From NCBI GenBank assembly GCA_011040095.1, contig DRDE01000289.1, positions 1 through 32,321 on the forward strand: a stretch of DNA of 32,321 nt. Reading direction: 5' to 3'. Source of the DNA: Nitrospirota bacterium. Its GTDB lineage: Bacteria > Nitrospirota > Thermodesulfovibrionia > UBA6902. The notes beneath the pieces were generated by a model that ran no database searches, had not been told where the DNA came from, and saw nothing but the letters and a program-made list of their open reading frames with translations. The translations under genes and the position numbers were made by a program. Below, piece after piece: positions 13,244-20,869 of this stretch (position 1 is its first letter; each line of letters begins with the position of its first letter).

Positions 13244-15266
13244 ACTTCACCATTCCCATAATATCCAGGTTTGTGGTGGATATGATCTCTGCGCTTGAAA
13301 GCACCACAATAGCGGATGAGATTCGTTCTACGATCTTCCGGAGGTATCTTCTGATATTGGCAGAGCAGAGGATAACAGGCTGTGAACCTTTAATCCTGCC
13401 CGAAGAAAGAACCCCCTCTATGCTCTTTGCAAGCTTGCTTATGACATCAGGGTTGATATTCCCTCCCTCAGCCTGGGACAGCATTCTCTCGAATACCGGA
13501 TCAAGCGTAAATACGGGCAGCCTGCCGTTATCATTGACATACTGTTTTGTAATCGTCCGGGAGAGGGCCTGGCGGACATACTCGGTAAGCATTTCAGGGT
13601 CTTTTGTCTTCGGAGAGTAATCAAGCAGGGTATCAAAGATTGTCATAATATCTTTGATAGGCACTCTCTCTTTCAGGAGGTTCTGAAGTACACGCTGAAC
13701 AGCGCCGAGTGTGAGATTTGCGGGAATAAGCTCTTCAACTATCTTTGGATAAGTCTTTGAAATATTATCAAGCAGGCTTTGGGTTTCAGTCCTTGTGAGA
13801 AGCTCCCATGAATATTCCCTTATAAGTTCGGTAATGTGTGTGCCGATGATAGTAGCCGGGTCCACCACCATATACCCGGAGAGCTGTGCCTTCTCTACAT
13901 TATTTTCATCAATCCAGTAAGCCGGGAGCCCGAATGCCGGCTCTTTGGTCGGGATACCTTCAATCCTTTCAGCATCGCCGGAGTCAACGGCAAGCCGGTG
14001 TCCCATCATCACTTCGCCCTTTGCAATCTCGATCCCCCGGATCATGAAACTGTATTCATGCGGCCGTAACTGAAGATTATCCTTGATATGAATAGGCGGC
14101 ACAATAAAGCCGAATTCCGACGCAAGCTGTCTCCTCATTGCCTTGATCTTTCCAAGCAGCTCCCCGCTGCTTTCATCAACAAGCGGTATGAGTCCGTAAC
14201 CGATTTCAAGGCTGAGCGGGTCAAGCTCAAGAAAAGATTCTATTGCCGGCTCCCCGGATGCGGGTTCTTCAGTAGCCTCGGATGCCTGTTCTTCAGCAGG
14301 CGGCGTTTTTACCAGGATATATGCCATTCCCCCGGCACCCGCCGATATAAGGAAAAAAGGCAGATGAGGAAGTCCGGGGACAAAACCGAGAGCCATCAGC
14401 ACCCCGGCTACCGTAAAAAGCGCCTTTGGATTTACCAGCACCTGTTCGCTGATATCCTTCCCGATGTCGCTGTTCGAACCTGCACGGCTGACCACTATAC
14501 CCGATGCAGTTGATATTAAAAGCGCCGGGATCTGGGAGACAAGGCCGTCACCGATGGTAAGTATGGTATATGTAGTTGCAGCATCTACGACCGGCATGCC
14601 CATCTGTAATGTACCGATGACAAGTCCGCCGATTATGTTGATTGCCGTTATAATCAGTCCTGCAACCGCATCACCCCTTACAAACTTGCTGGCGCCGTCC
14701 ATGGACCCGTAATAGTCGGCCTCCTTTGCAATGAGTTCCCTGCGTATACGGGCATCCGCCTCATCTATAAGTCCGCTGTTCAGATCAGCGTCTATAGCCA
14801 TCTGCTTGCCCGGCATTGCATCGAGTGTAAATCTTGCCGCAACCTCCGCTATCCTGCCGGACCCTTTTGTTATGACCACAAAATTAACGATAACCAGAAT
14901 CAGGAAGATTATTATCCCGACTGCATAGTTTCCACCGACCACAAAGCTCCCGAAAGACCTGATAACCTGTCCTGCCGCATCCACTCCCTCATTGCCCTTC
15001 AGGAGTATTAATCTTGTAGTCGCAACATTCAGCGAAAGCCTGTAAAGTGTGGCCATAAGAAGCACTGAAGGCAAGACCGAAAATTCAAGGGGTTTTTTAA
15101 TATAAATTGATGTGATAAGAATCATTATCGAGAGCGAAATTGAAAGTGTCAGCAATATATCAAGCAGGAAAGGCGGCACAGGGAGAATCATTACCCCGAT
15201 GACCGACACCATCAATACGGCAACGACTATATCCTGCCTGTCTTTAAGCAATGAAAGGAATTTCAT
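13233..15266 (-). CDS. flhA: Flagellar export gate protein FlhA
   Basis: FlhA is the large inner-membrane protein of the type III export gate; its cytoplasmic ring receives substrates and chaperones. The 677-aa product has about eight N-terminal membrane segments (residues about 15-310). The FHIPEP signature region is present, including LLMATLYRLSLNVATTRLIL and GRIAEVAARFTLDAMPGKQMAIDADLNSG, and the C-terminal cytoplasmic domain extends from about residue 345. The acidic linker AEEQASEATEEPASGEP separates the two. It overlaps flhB by 4 bases (ATGA) and flhF by 11 bases. Confidence 0.98.
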   Translation of the reverse strand: MKFLSLLKDRQDIVVAVLMVSVIGVMILPVPPFLLDILLTLSISLSIMILITSIYIKKPLEFSVLPSVLLMATLYRLSLNVATTRLILLKGNEGVDAAGQVIRSFGSFVVGGNYAVGIIIFLILVIVNFVVITKGSGRIAEVAARFTLDAMPGKQMAIDADLNSGLIDEADARIRRELIAKEADYYGSMDGASKFVRGDAVAGLIITAINIIGGLVIGTLQMGMPVVDAATTYTILTIGDGLVSQIPALLISTASGIVVSRAGSNSDIGKDISEQVLVNPKALFTVAGVLMALGFVPGLPHLPFFLISAGAGGMAYILVKTPPAEEQASEATEEPASGEPAIESFLELDPLSLEIGYGLIPLVDESSGELLGKIKAMRRQLASEFGFIVPPIHIKDNLQLRPHEYSFMIRGIEIAKGEVMMGHRLAVDSGDAERIEGIPTKEPAFGLPAYWIDENNVEKAQLSGYMVVDPATIIGTHITELIREYSWELLTRTETQSLLDNISKTYPKIVEELIPANLTLGAVQRVLQNLLKERVPIKDIMTIFDTLLDYSPKTKDPEMLTEYVRQALSRTITKQYVNDNGRLPVFTLDPVFERMLSQAEGGNINPDVISKLAKSIEGVLSSGRIKGSQPVILCSANIRRYLRKIVERISSAIVVLSSAEIISTTNLDIMGMVKYEN

Positions 15267-16303
15267 ACCTGTCCTTTAAGTTTATAGATAGATGCCAGAA
15301 TCCTGGCGACGGCCACGTAAAGCTCCTGCGGGATAAATGCATTCAGCTCAAGTTTAAACAGCGCCCTTGCTACAGGCCTGTCTTCAACAACCGGCACGCC
15401 GTGTTCTGCTGCGACCTCTTTTATCTTCGCGGCAATAACGCCTGCGCCCTTTGCCACAATCTTCGGTGCGGACATTTCTTTATCCGCGTATTTGATTGCA
15501 ACGGCCAGATGCTGCGGATTCGTAATTACAACCGTTGATTCCGGCACTTCCTGCATCATACGCTTTCTTGCCGCTTCCCTCTGGATGCTCTTTATTTTTG
15601 CCTTTATCAGGGGGTCCCCATCGATCTCTTTGTGCTCCTCTTTGATTTCCTGTTTTGTCATTCTTAAAGATCGTTCAAATTGCCATTTTTCCAGGAAATA
15701 GCTGATGACGGCTACAACCATGAAATAAAAAAAAGCGGTGATAATGGCATCCATGATCAATTTGCCCGACATTTTTATCATGTCATTCAACGCCATGGCC
15801 GAAAGAGACGGCAGCACCTCCAGGTCTCTCTTGATGATGTAATAGGTAATCCATCCTCCGACAGAAAACTTCAACAGGCTTTTTAATAATTCTGTCAGGC
15901 CTTTCATGGAAAACAGGTTCTTAATCCCTTCAACAGGATTAAGCTTTTCTATCTCAATCTTGAGCTCCTTTTTTACGAACCCCCCCTGTGCCACGCTTAT
16001 GAAAATAACCGAAACAACCGAAACGAGGAAAAAAGGAGCAAGTATCCGAATACCCTCTATGACCGCAATCCCCGACACACGCGAGGGATCGTTCCCGTAC
16101 CGGAAACTCAAAACCCCTCCCATCATATCAGCCATACTCCTGAAAAAATATTCTCCGCCGAAATAAAAAAGCATGACTATTCCGCCCATGGCAAACATCG
16201 AGGTAAGGTCACGGCTTCTTGCAACCTGCCCCTTCTCCTTCGCCTTATCCTTCTTTCGCGAAGTAGCCTGCTCCGTTTTTTCCTGAAAACTATCATCCGC
16301 CAT
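15263..16303 (-). CDS. flhB: Flagellar export switch protein FlhB
   Basis: FlhB controls the switch from hook to filament export by self-cleavage in its cytoplasmic domain. The 346-aa product has the usual N-terminus (FQEKTEQATSRKKDKAKEKGQVARSRDL), four membrane segments (about residues 35-205) and the cytoplasmic domain. The cleavage site, nearly always NPTH, reads NPQH here (residues 262-265, in VVITNPQHLAVAIKY). The Asn and Pro that form the scissile bond and the His are kept; the Thr is replaced by Gln. Downstream conserved APKIVAKGAG and VPVVEDRPVARALFK are intact. Family assignment is secure; cleavage rate may be altered. Confidence 0.97.
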   Translation of the reverse strand: MADDSFQEKTEQATSRKKDKAKEKGQVARSRDLTSMFAMGGIVMLFYFGGEYFFRSMADMMGGVLSFRYGNDPSRVSGIAVIEGIRILAPFFLVSVVSVIFISVAQGGFVKKELKIEIEKLNPVEGIKNLFSMKGLTELLKSLLKFSVGGWITYYIIKRDLEVLPSLSAMALNDMIKMSGKLIMDAIITAFFYFMVVAVISYFLEKWQFERSLRMTKQEIKEEHKEIDGDPLIKAKIKSIQREAARKRMMQEVPESTVVITNPQHLAVAIKYADKEMSAPKIVAKGAGVIAAKIKEVAAEHGVPVVEDRPVARALFKLELNAFIPQELYVAVARILASIYKLKGQV

Positions 16304-16339
16304 TTTTTATATACCGTTCAAATGATTTTTTCTATATTG

Positions 16340-16374
16340 TCCGTGCTCTGTGTTCTGCGTTCTTTGTTCTTTTA
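16340..16374. repeat. Heptanucleotide array, TCTGTGT-type x5, between fliR and flhB
   Basis: Five consecutive 7-base words on the plus strand: TCCGTGC, TCTGTGT, TCTGCGT, TCTTTGT, TCTTTTA. The array begins immediately after the fliR stop on the minus strand and fills much of the 74-base gap before flhB. The words resemble those at the start of flgH. Confidence 0.85.
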
Positions 16375-16377
16375 TTT

Positions 16378-17154
16378 TCATCCTTTCGCCATGATAATAA
16401 GGCGCATCATTTCTTTCCGTATATTACCGAATTCTATATTAAGGACATATTCAAACACGGGGATGCTCAGTATTATCAGCAGGAACCCCAGGAAAATATT
16501 CAGCGGCATAATCACAAAAAATATGTTCATCTGCGGCGCTGCCTTGTATAAAAATCCCGACAAGAGATAAGTCACTAATATGCCGACCATAACGGGCGCG
16601 CCGATTTTCAGCCCGAGAACAAAGAGGGTGTTGCACAGGGAGAGCACCTGCAATATCATAGGTTTAATATTTAACTGTCCGGCGGGCAGCAACTCAAAGC
16701 TTTTCACAATAACAAAAATCAAATCATGGTGCGCATCCATTACGAGAAAAAAGAGCATGGCCATAATGCCGTAAGCCTCTGAAATCTGTGTCGACTGCCC
16801 TATATCCGGGTTAAAGGCCGTGGCAATCGACATTCCCATGGTATGGCTGATAAATGTCCCCGCCATATTTACCGCTAAAAAAAGAAATCGGACAGTCAGG
16901 CCGAGGGCCAGACCCATAAAAATCTCCCTGACTATCATTATCGGAATATTGTTTTCCGCAATTTCAAAGTTCACAACCGGCGTCAAAAGCATGGCTATAA
17001 AAACCGCCAGACCTATCCTGAACTGAACAGGCAACTGTTTAGCGCCGATAACCGGAAACAGGTTGATAAATATCGATACCCTGAGCAGGATAAACAGAAA
17101 AGCCGGTATGTATCCGGAAAAAGCCTCCATGTCATTCAGCATAAATTCGTTCAT
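16378..17154 (-). CDS. fliR: Flagellar export gate protein FliR
   Basis: FliR is part of the FliPQR core channel of the export gate. The 258-aa product is strongly hydrophobic with about six membrane segments. It has family features such as FILLRVSIFINLFPVIGAKQLPVQFRIGLAVFIAMLLTPVV, REIFMGLALGLTVRFLFLAVNMAGTFI and AFNPDIGQSTQISEAYGIMAMLFFLVMDAHH. It lies 28 bases after fliQ. The gap to flhB carries a 7-base repeat array. Confidence 0.96.
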   Translation of the reverse strand: MNEFMLNDMEAFSGYIPAFLFILLRVSIFINLFPVIGAKQLPVQFRIGLAVFIAMLLTPVVNFEIAENNIPIMIVREIFMGLALGLTVRFLFLAVNMAGTFISHTMGMSIATAFNPDIGQSTQISEAYGIMAMLFFLVMDAHHDLIFVIVKSFELLPAGQLNIKPMILQVLSLCNTLFVLGLKIGAPVMVGILVTYLLSGFLYKAAPQMNIFFVIMPLNIFLGFLLIILSIPVFEYVLNIEFGNIRKEMMRLIIMAKG

Positions 17155-17182
17155 TGTTCGTTACCGGTTGTTCCGCTCATTA

Positions 17183-17452
17183 TCATCTTATATAAGACGG
17201 TATATTCGTTATGAGGTTTATGGTGAATGTCATAAGTTTTTCCGACATCCACGGCATAAGGAAAAAAAGACACGCAAAAACCACCAGCATTTTCGGCACA
17301 AATGTCAGCGTCATTTCCTGTATCTGCGTTACGGTCTGAAAAAGGCCGATAAGAAGCCCTATTACCAGGCCCGCGAGGAGCGGGGGCCCGGCCACGTATA
17401 AAACTGTTTTGAACACGTCTGCCGATATCCCTTTAACAAGCTCAAGAGTCAT
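17183..17452 (-). CDS. fliQ: Flagellar export gate protein FliQ
   Basis: FliQ is a two-helix membrane subunit of the FliPQR export channel. Using the ATG at 17450-17452 gives 89 aa, the usual family length, an ATGA overlap with the fliP stop and a GAGGAG Shine-Dalgarno; the longer frame to 17491 would run back into fliP. Two hydrophobic hairpin helices are visible (VLYVAGPPLLAGLVIGLLIGLFQ and MLVVFACLFFLMPWM) joined by the conserved TVTQIQEMTLTFVPKM loop. Confidence 0.96.
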   Translation of the reverse strand: MTLELVKGISADVFKTVLYVAGPPLLAGLVIGLLIGLFQTVTQIQEMTLTFVPKMLVVFACLFFLMPWMSEKLMTFTINLITNIPSYIR

Positions 17453-18219
17453 CAGAAACTCCTCATCATTGAGCCTACAATCAGGTTCCACCCGTCAACA
17501 AGCACAAATAAAAGCAGCTTGAAAGGAAGAGAGATCATTACGGGCGGGAGCATCATCATTCCCATACTCAACAGTATGCTTGCTACAACCATATCTACTA
17601 TCAAAAAAGGCAGGAACAGCAAAAAACCTATTTCAAACGCCGTCTTTAATTCACTTATTGCAAAAGCCGGCACGAGAATGCTCATTGACAAATCCATAGG
17701 CGATTGAGGAAGCTTCCTCTTTGAGAGCCCGGCAAACAATGCAATATCCTTTTGCCTCGTCTGTCTCAGCATAAATTCCTTCAGCGGCGGCACGGCCTCA
17801 TCAATTGCATCTCCAAAGCTCACTTCTTCTTCTATATAAGGAGTGATCGCTTTCTCATTAATTACATTTATCGTAGGAGACATAACAAAAAAAGTCAGGA
17901 ATAAGGAAAGCCCTATAATTACAGGGGTCGGCGGTATCTGCTGTCCCCCGAAAGCATGCCGCAAAAACGAGAGCACTACAACAATTCGGGTAAAAGAAGT
18001 AAACATGATAAGCACTGCGGGCAAAAAAGAAAGAAAGCTGATGATAAGGAATATCTCGATCAGGGGGCTGTTTATCTCCTTGAAATCAATTGCATAAGCA
18101 GGAGACGCCATAATAAAAATGAAAGTCAACAGGAAGGCAGCCGTCATAAGCGGTTTTTTAAAATTGGCGACACGCGGTTGAAAAACTGCAATCCGTGTTT
18201 TGAAATTTTCAATTTTCAA
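17452..18219 (-). CDS. fliP: Flagellar export gate protein FliP
   Basis: FliP forms the pentameric core of the export channel. The body is typical: LPAVLIMFTSFTRIVVVLSFLRHAFGGQQIPPTPVIIGLSLFLTFFVMSP, FMLRQTRQKDIALF and ISLPFKLLLFVLVDGWNLIVGSM. The start chosen is TTG at 18217-18219, overlapping the fliO stop (TTGA) with GGGAG about 13 bases upstream. An ATG at 18147 would start directly at the signal peptide MTAAFLLTFIFIMASPAYA but has no visible ribosome site. The DNA at the TTG start is a short AATTTTC 7-base repeat (18204-18223). Confidence 0.95.
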   Translation of the reverse strand: MKIENFKTRIAVFQPRVANFKKPLMTAAFLLTFIFIMASPAYAIDFKEINSPLIEIFLIISFLSFLPAVLIMFTSFTRIVVVLSFLRHAFGGQQIPPTPVIIGLSLFLTFFVMSPTINVINEKAITPYIEEEVSFGDAIDEAVPPLKEFMLRQTRQKDIALFAGLSKRKLPQSPMDLSMSILVPAFAISELKTAFEIGFLLFLPFLIVDMVVASILLSMGMMMLPPVMISLPFKLLLFVLVDGWNLIVGSMMRSF

Positions 18220-18223
18220 TTTC
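18204..18223. repeat. Short heptamer repeat at the fliO/fliP junction
   Basis: AATTTTC, AATTTTC, then AATTTC on the plus strand: two full units and a partial one, spanning the fliO stop and the presumed TTG start of fliP. Confidence 0.6.
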
Positions 18224-18527
18224 TTTGTGCTCCCGTTTTTTTAAACTTTTCCAGCCCGGCGCGGAAGCCGTTAATTTCTTCAAGATCAAGCTCGCCCTCT
18301 TTAAAAATCTTCAGGAGTCTCATTTCGTTGGGTGTGACTCCCAGTATCAATACCTCTTTCCCGATTTTTAATGCGGCAACGCCCTTTTTGGGTCCGAACG
18401 GCTGATAGCTGACAATACTCATGAGACCAAACCTGTTCTGTCTTTTGCGCATGATAAATCCCGCTCCTAATATCAGGAGGATTACAAAAACAAGCGCCGC
18501 CGCCGTCTGGATATACGTTCCCGTCAT
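18216..18527 (-). CDS. fliO: FliO family export-gate assembly protein
   Basis: FliO helps assemble the FliP ring. The 103-aa product has one N-terminal membrane helix (TAAALVFVILLILGAGFIM) and a small cytoplasmic domain with the FliO-like pattern VSYQPFGPKKGVAALKIGKEVLILGVTPNEMRLL. FliO is poorly conserved, so the call leans on its place between fliN and fliP, overlapping both by 4 bases. Confidence 0.9.
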   Translation of the reverse strand: MTGTYIQTAAALVFVILLILGAGFIMRKRQNRFGLMSIVSYQPFGPKKGVAALKIGKEVLILGVTPNEMRLLKIFKEGELDLEEINGFRAGLEKFKKTGAQRN

Positions 18528-18901
18528 TTCAACCGTGTCAACCTTTCCGTGGGGCTGATAATGTCCGTAAGCCTTACACCGAATTTTTCATTTACTACAA
18601 CTACCTCTCCCCTTGCAACAAGCCTGCTGTTGGCCAGTATCTCCATTGGCTCTCCCGCAAGCTTATCCATCTCCACTACGGATCCCTGGCCAAGCTGCAG
18701 GAGGTCTTTTATGAGCATTCTTGTCGTGCCGAGCTGTACGGTGATCTCAACAGGTATATCAAGAAGAAATTCTATATCCTTTGAGACCGTCTCTTTTGCG
18801 TCACCCTTCAGGTCATCAAATTCGTGTTGTTGAACAGCGTTACCCTGAGCGCCGTCCTGCTTTTCCTTAACGGCTTCCTCCTGTACATCCTGTTCTCCCA
18901 T
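18524..18901 (-). CDS. fliN: Flagellar motor switch protein FliN
   Basis: FliN forms the lower C ring of the switch and helps bind CheY-P. The 125-aa product has an acidic, Gln-rich N-terminus (1-40) and the SpoA domain: FLLDIPVEITVQLGTTRMLIKDLLQLGQGSVVEMDKLAGEPMEILANSRLVARGEVVVVNEKFGVRLTDI, all canonical. Size fits FliN rather than the longer FliY. It is 49 bases after fliM and overlaps fliO by 4 bases. Confidence 0.97.
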   Translation of the reverse strand: MGEQDVQEEAVKEKQDGAQGNAVQQHEFDDLKGDAKETVSKDIEFLLDIPVEITVQLGTTRMLIKDLLQLGQGSVVEMDKLAGEPMEILANSRLVARGEVVVVNEKFGVRLTDIISPTERLTRLK

Positions 18902-18950
18902 TAGATACTCCTTTTCATGAAATTGTTATCTGTTGAATGAACAAGCCTTG

Positions 18951-19925
18951 TCATTCAATATGTCCTGTTAATTTTACAGCCTGATTTCCCCTGCTGAAAC
19001 CCGGGATGCCCTTAAACTTCTGAACCCCCTCCACTTCAATGACAAGCTCATCCGTTACTGATTTGGCGAGATTGATAACATTCCCGACCTCAAAATCCAT
19101 TAAATCTTCAAACGTGATAACCAGTCTTCCAAGGTCTACCGATAAATTTAAGGGGGCTTCTTTCAATGCCTCTGTCATCACTTTCGTCCATCTGTGGTCT
19201 GTCTCGAATTTATCACCATGTATACCTGAATAAAGCTTTTCCTTTACCGGCTCCACCATAGAATATGGAATGCAGAAGAACATCCTTCCGGCAAAATCTT
19301 CAATTTCTATAAGAACTTCTACATTGATTACAATCTCGACAGGGGTAACAATCGTGACAAACTGCGGGTTAATCTCCGAACTGATATACTCAGGCTTAAT
19401 TAGCGATATTCCATTCCATGCCGCTGCCATATCTTTCAATACAATATTTACTATTTTTTGAATAACCCTCTGTTCAATAAGGGTAAATGCCCTTCCCTCA
19501 GATTTAATATGCTGTGCGCTATCACCTCCGAAGAAAAATTCAATAAATGCAAAAACAAGCGGCGCTTCCAGTGCAAGTAATGCATATCCCTTAAGCGGCT
19601 CCATTGTAAAGATATTTATACTGGACGGCATAGGTATAGTCCTAATAAAATCACCAAACTTTATTATCTCAACTTTTTGGATACTGATATCGACAAACTT
19701 CATTATGAGATTGGAAACGGAAGTTCTGAATAATCTCGCAAATGCCTCATTCGCCATCTCAAGCCCCGGCATCCTGCCACGAATAATGCGTTCCTGGCTC
19801 ATGAAGTCATAAGGCCTTATCCCTGAAAGTATCTTGTCCTTTGCTTCCTCTGTATCTATCTCGCCAGATGCCACACCTTTAAGCAGGGCATCTACTTCAT
19901 CCTGTGAAAGTACTTTTTCTGTCAT
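18951..19925 (-). CDS. fliM: Flagellar motor switch protein FliM
   Basis: FliM is the middle layer of the C ring and the first docking site of CheY-P. The 324-aa product carries the CheY-binding peptide LSQDEVDALL at residues 6-15, the middle domain (including RLFRTSVSNLIMKFVDI and PLVFAFIEFFFGGDS) and a C-terminal SpoA domain (residues about 240-315). Length is standard. The start overlaps the fliL stop by 4 bases. The intact CheY peptide agrees with the complete chemotaxis operon nearby. Confidence 0.97.
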   Translation of the reverse strand: MTEKVLSQDEVDALLKGVASGEIDTEEAKDKILSGIRPYDFMSQERIIRGRMPGLEMANEAFARLFRTSVSNLIMKFVDISIQKVEIIKFGDFIRTIPMPSSINIFTMEPLKGYALLALEAPLVFAFIEFFFGGDSAQHIKSEGRAFTLIEQRVIQKIVNIVLKDMAAAWNGISLIKPEYISSEINPQFVTIVTPVEIVINVEVLIEIEDFAGRMFFCIPYSMVEPVKEKLYSGIHGDKFETDHRWTKVMTEALKEAPLNLSVDLGRLVITFEDLMDFEVGNVINLAKSVTDELVIEVEGVQKFKGIPGFSRGNQAVKLTGHIE

Positions 19926-20413
19926 TGCATTACAAATTCCGTAAAATAAAGGTTCTTAAATACATCCTTATTAACACCCATTACCTGGTTTGCCCTGAAA
20001 AGCAGCTCATCCTTGAGCTGAAATTTTCCCTCCGGACTTGCTATGGAAGTTAAAGATTTACTGCTTACGAGCGTTATGATCGTATCTCTTAACTGGGGGT
20101 TTTTTGCCTCTACCATATCTAAAAAGGACTCATCGGAGACCTCAAACTGTATAGTTACCTTGAGGTATCTGCCGTGGTCTGAAAGATTTAAAACAAAAGG
20201 GGCAAGCGCAAAAATAGAAGTATTGGCATCAACCTTCTCCTGTTGAACATCCTCACCTCCTTTTTTGCCGGCTAATAACTTGTAACCGGCAAATCCTCCT
20301 GCGCCGAGGACAATGCCGGCGGCAACAATAATTATAAGGAGCTTCTTGCTGCCGCCCTTTTTTGCCGGCTCTTCGGCTGTTTCATCCTGAAGATCATCTT
20401 TTTCATCTGCCAT
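19922..20413 (-). CDS. fliL: FliL family flagellar basal-body protein
   Basis: FliL is a single-span inner-membrane protein that surrounds or supports the stator. The 163-aa product has a charged cytoplasmic N-terminus (1-27), a membrane helix (LLIIIVAAGIVLGAGGFAGYKLLA) and a periplasmic domain with the FliL pattern FALAPFVLNLSDHGRYLKVTIQFEVSD and RDTIITLVSSKS. It is the first gene of the leftward operon; GGGAGG lies upstream of the ATG. The promoter must lie in the 20414-20869 region. Confidence 0.93.
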   Translation of the reverse strand: MADEKDDLQDETAEEPAKKGGSKKLLIIIVAAGIVLGAGGFAGYKLLAGKKGGEDVQQEKVDANTSIFALAPFVLNLSDHGRYLKVTIQFEVSDESFLDMVEAKNPQLRDTIITLVSSKSLTSIASPEGKFQLKDELLFRANQVMGVNKDVFKNLYFTEFVMQ

Positions 20414-20607
20414 TCTTAACGTCCTCCCGTAAAGATCGTTACTGGTTATTTTTCTCTCTTATATTCAAATATCATGCCTGCTGAAACACATTGAAAAATA
20501 TCGATTTGCAATATACCCGCAGTGTCAATAAAATGACTTTCGGGATGAACTATTGGCTCTTCCTTTGTTGACTGCAAAGGCACAGAGTGGCATGTCAAGT
20601 GTAAGAT

Positions 20608-20675
20608 GTCATTCCGGCTTGTCCGGAATCTTTCTTCATAAAGGATTCCCGACGCGCTTCGCTTGCGGGAATGAC
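20608..20675. repeat. Palindromic dispersed repeat (GTCATTCC...GGAATGAC)
   Basis: Begins GTCATTCCGGCTTGTCCGG, identical over 23 bases to the inner palindrome at 4909-4931, and ends with the inverted GCGGGAATGAC. A hairpin with GTCATTCC/GGAATGAC ends is predicted. It is the second copy in the window, so a dispersed, probably mobile or REP/MITE-like family. Confidence 0.8.
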
Positions 20676-20733
20676 TATTTAAATAACCCGTCAATTTACG
20701 GTTGACGTGACACTATGCACCTGAGCAGTTAAC

Positions 20734-20761
20734 TAAAGTAATGACAGTAAACTTCCGATAC
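20734..20761 (+). promoter_or_regulatory. Candidate sigma-28 promoter for the HEAT-cheR operon
   Basis: TAAAG at 20734 and TCCGATAC at 20754, with 16 bases between TAAA and TCCGATAC (the consensus has 15). It is about 110 bases upstream of the HEAT-repeat gene. Weaker than the other two sigma-28 sites because of the spacing and the changed first and last bases of the -10. Confidence 0.5.
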
Positions 20762-20869
20762 TATGCATAAGCAGAAACACAGGGTTTTTGATTTATTTGC
20801 AAGATTAAACGTGATGTAGCATGATGCCTATTTTGGAGTAAATAAAACGAATATCATTCGAGGTAAATA

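Larger units (their letters stand above)
20414..20869. other. Divergent intergenic region between fliL and the chemotaxis operon
   Basis: About 456 bases with no convincing gene. It holds the leftward control region for fliL, a palindromic dispersed repeat (20608-20675), degenerate words related to the fliA-end element (about 20571-20600 and 20708-20733), and a candidate rightward sigma-28 promoter (20734-20761). On the minus strand TTGACA (20523-20528) is a possible -35 for fliL, but no good -10 follows at 16-18 bases. Confidence 0.6.

Noticed and set aside
17453-17491. Longer N-terminus of FliQ
   Set aside because: It would overlap fliP by 40 bases and exceed family length; the ATG at 17452 has a GAGGAG site and an ATGA overlap.
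20490-20528. Sigma-70 promoter for fliL (TTGACA at 20523-20528, minus strand)
   Set aside because: No acceptable -10 hexamer lies 16-18 bases downstream.
20446-20694. 82-aa minus-strand frame in the divergent region
   Set aside because: It runs through the GTCATTCC palindrome, has no homology-like pattern and no ribosome site; its start is repeat sequence.
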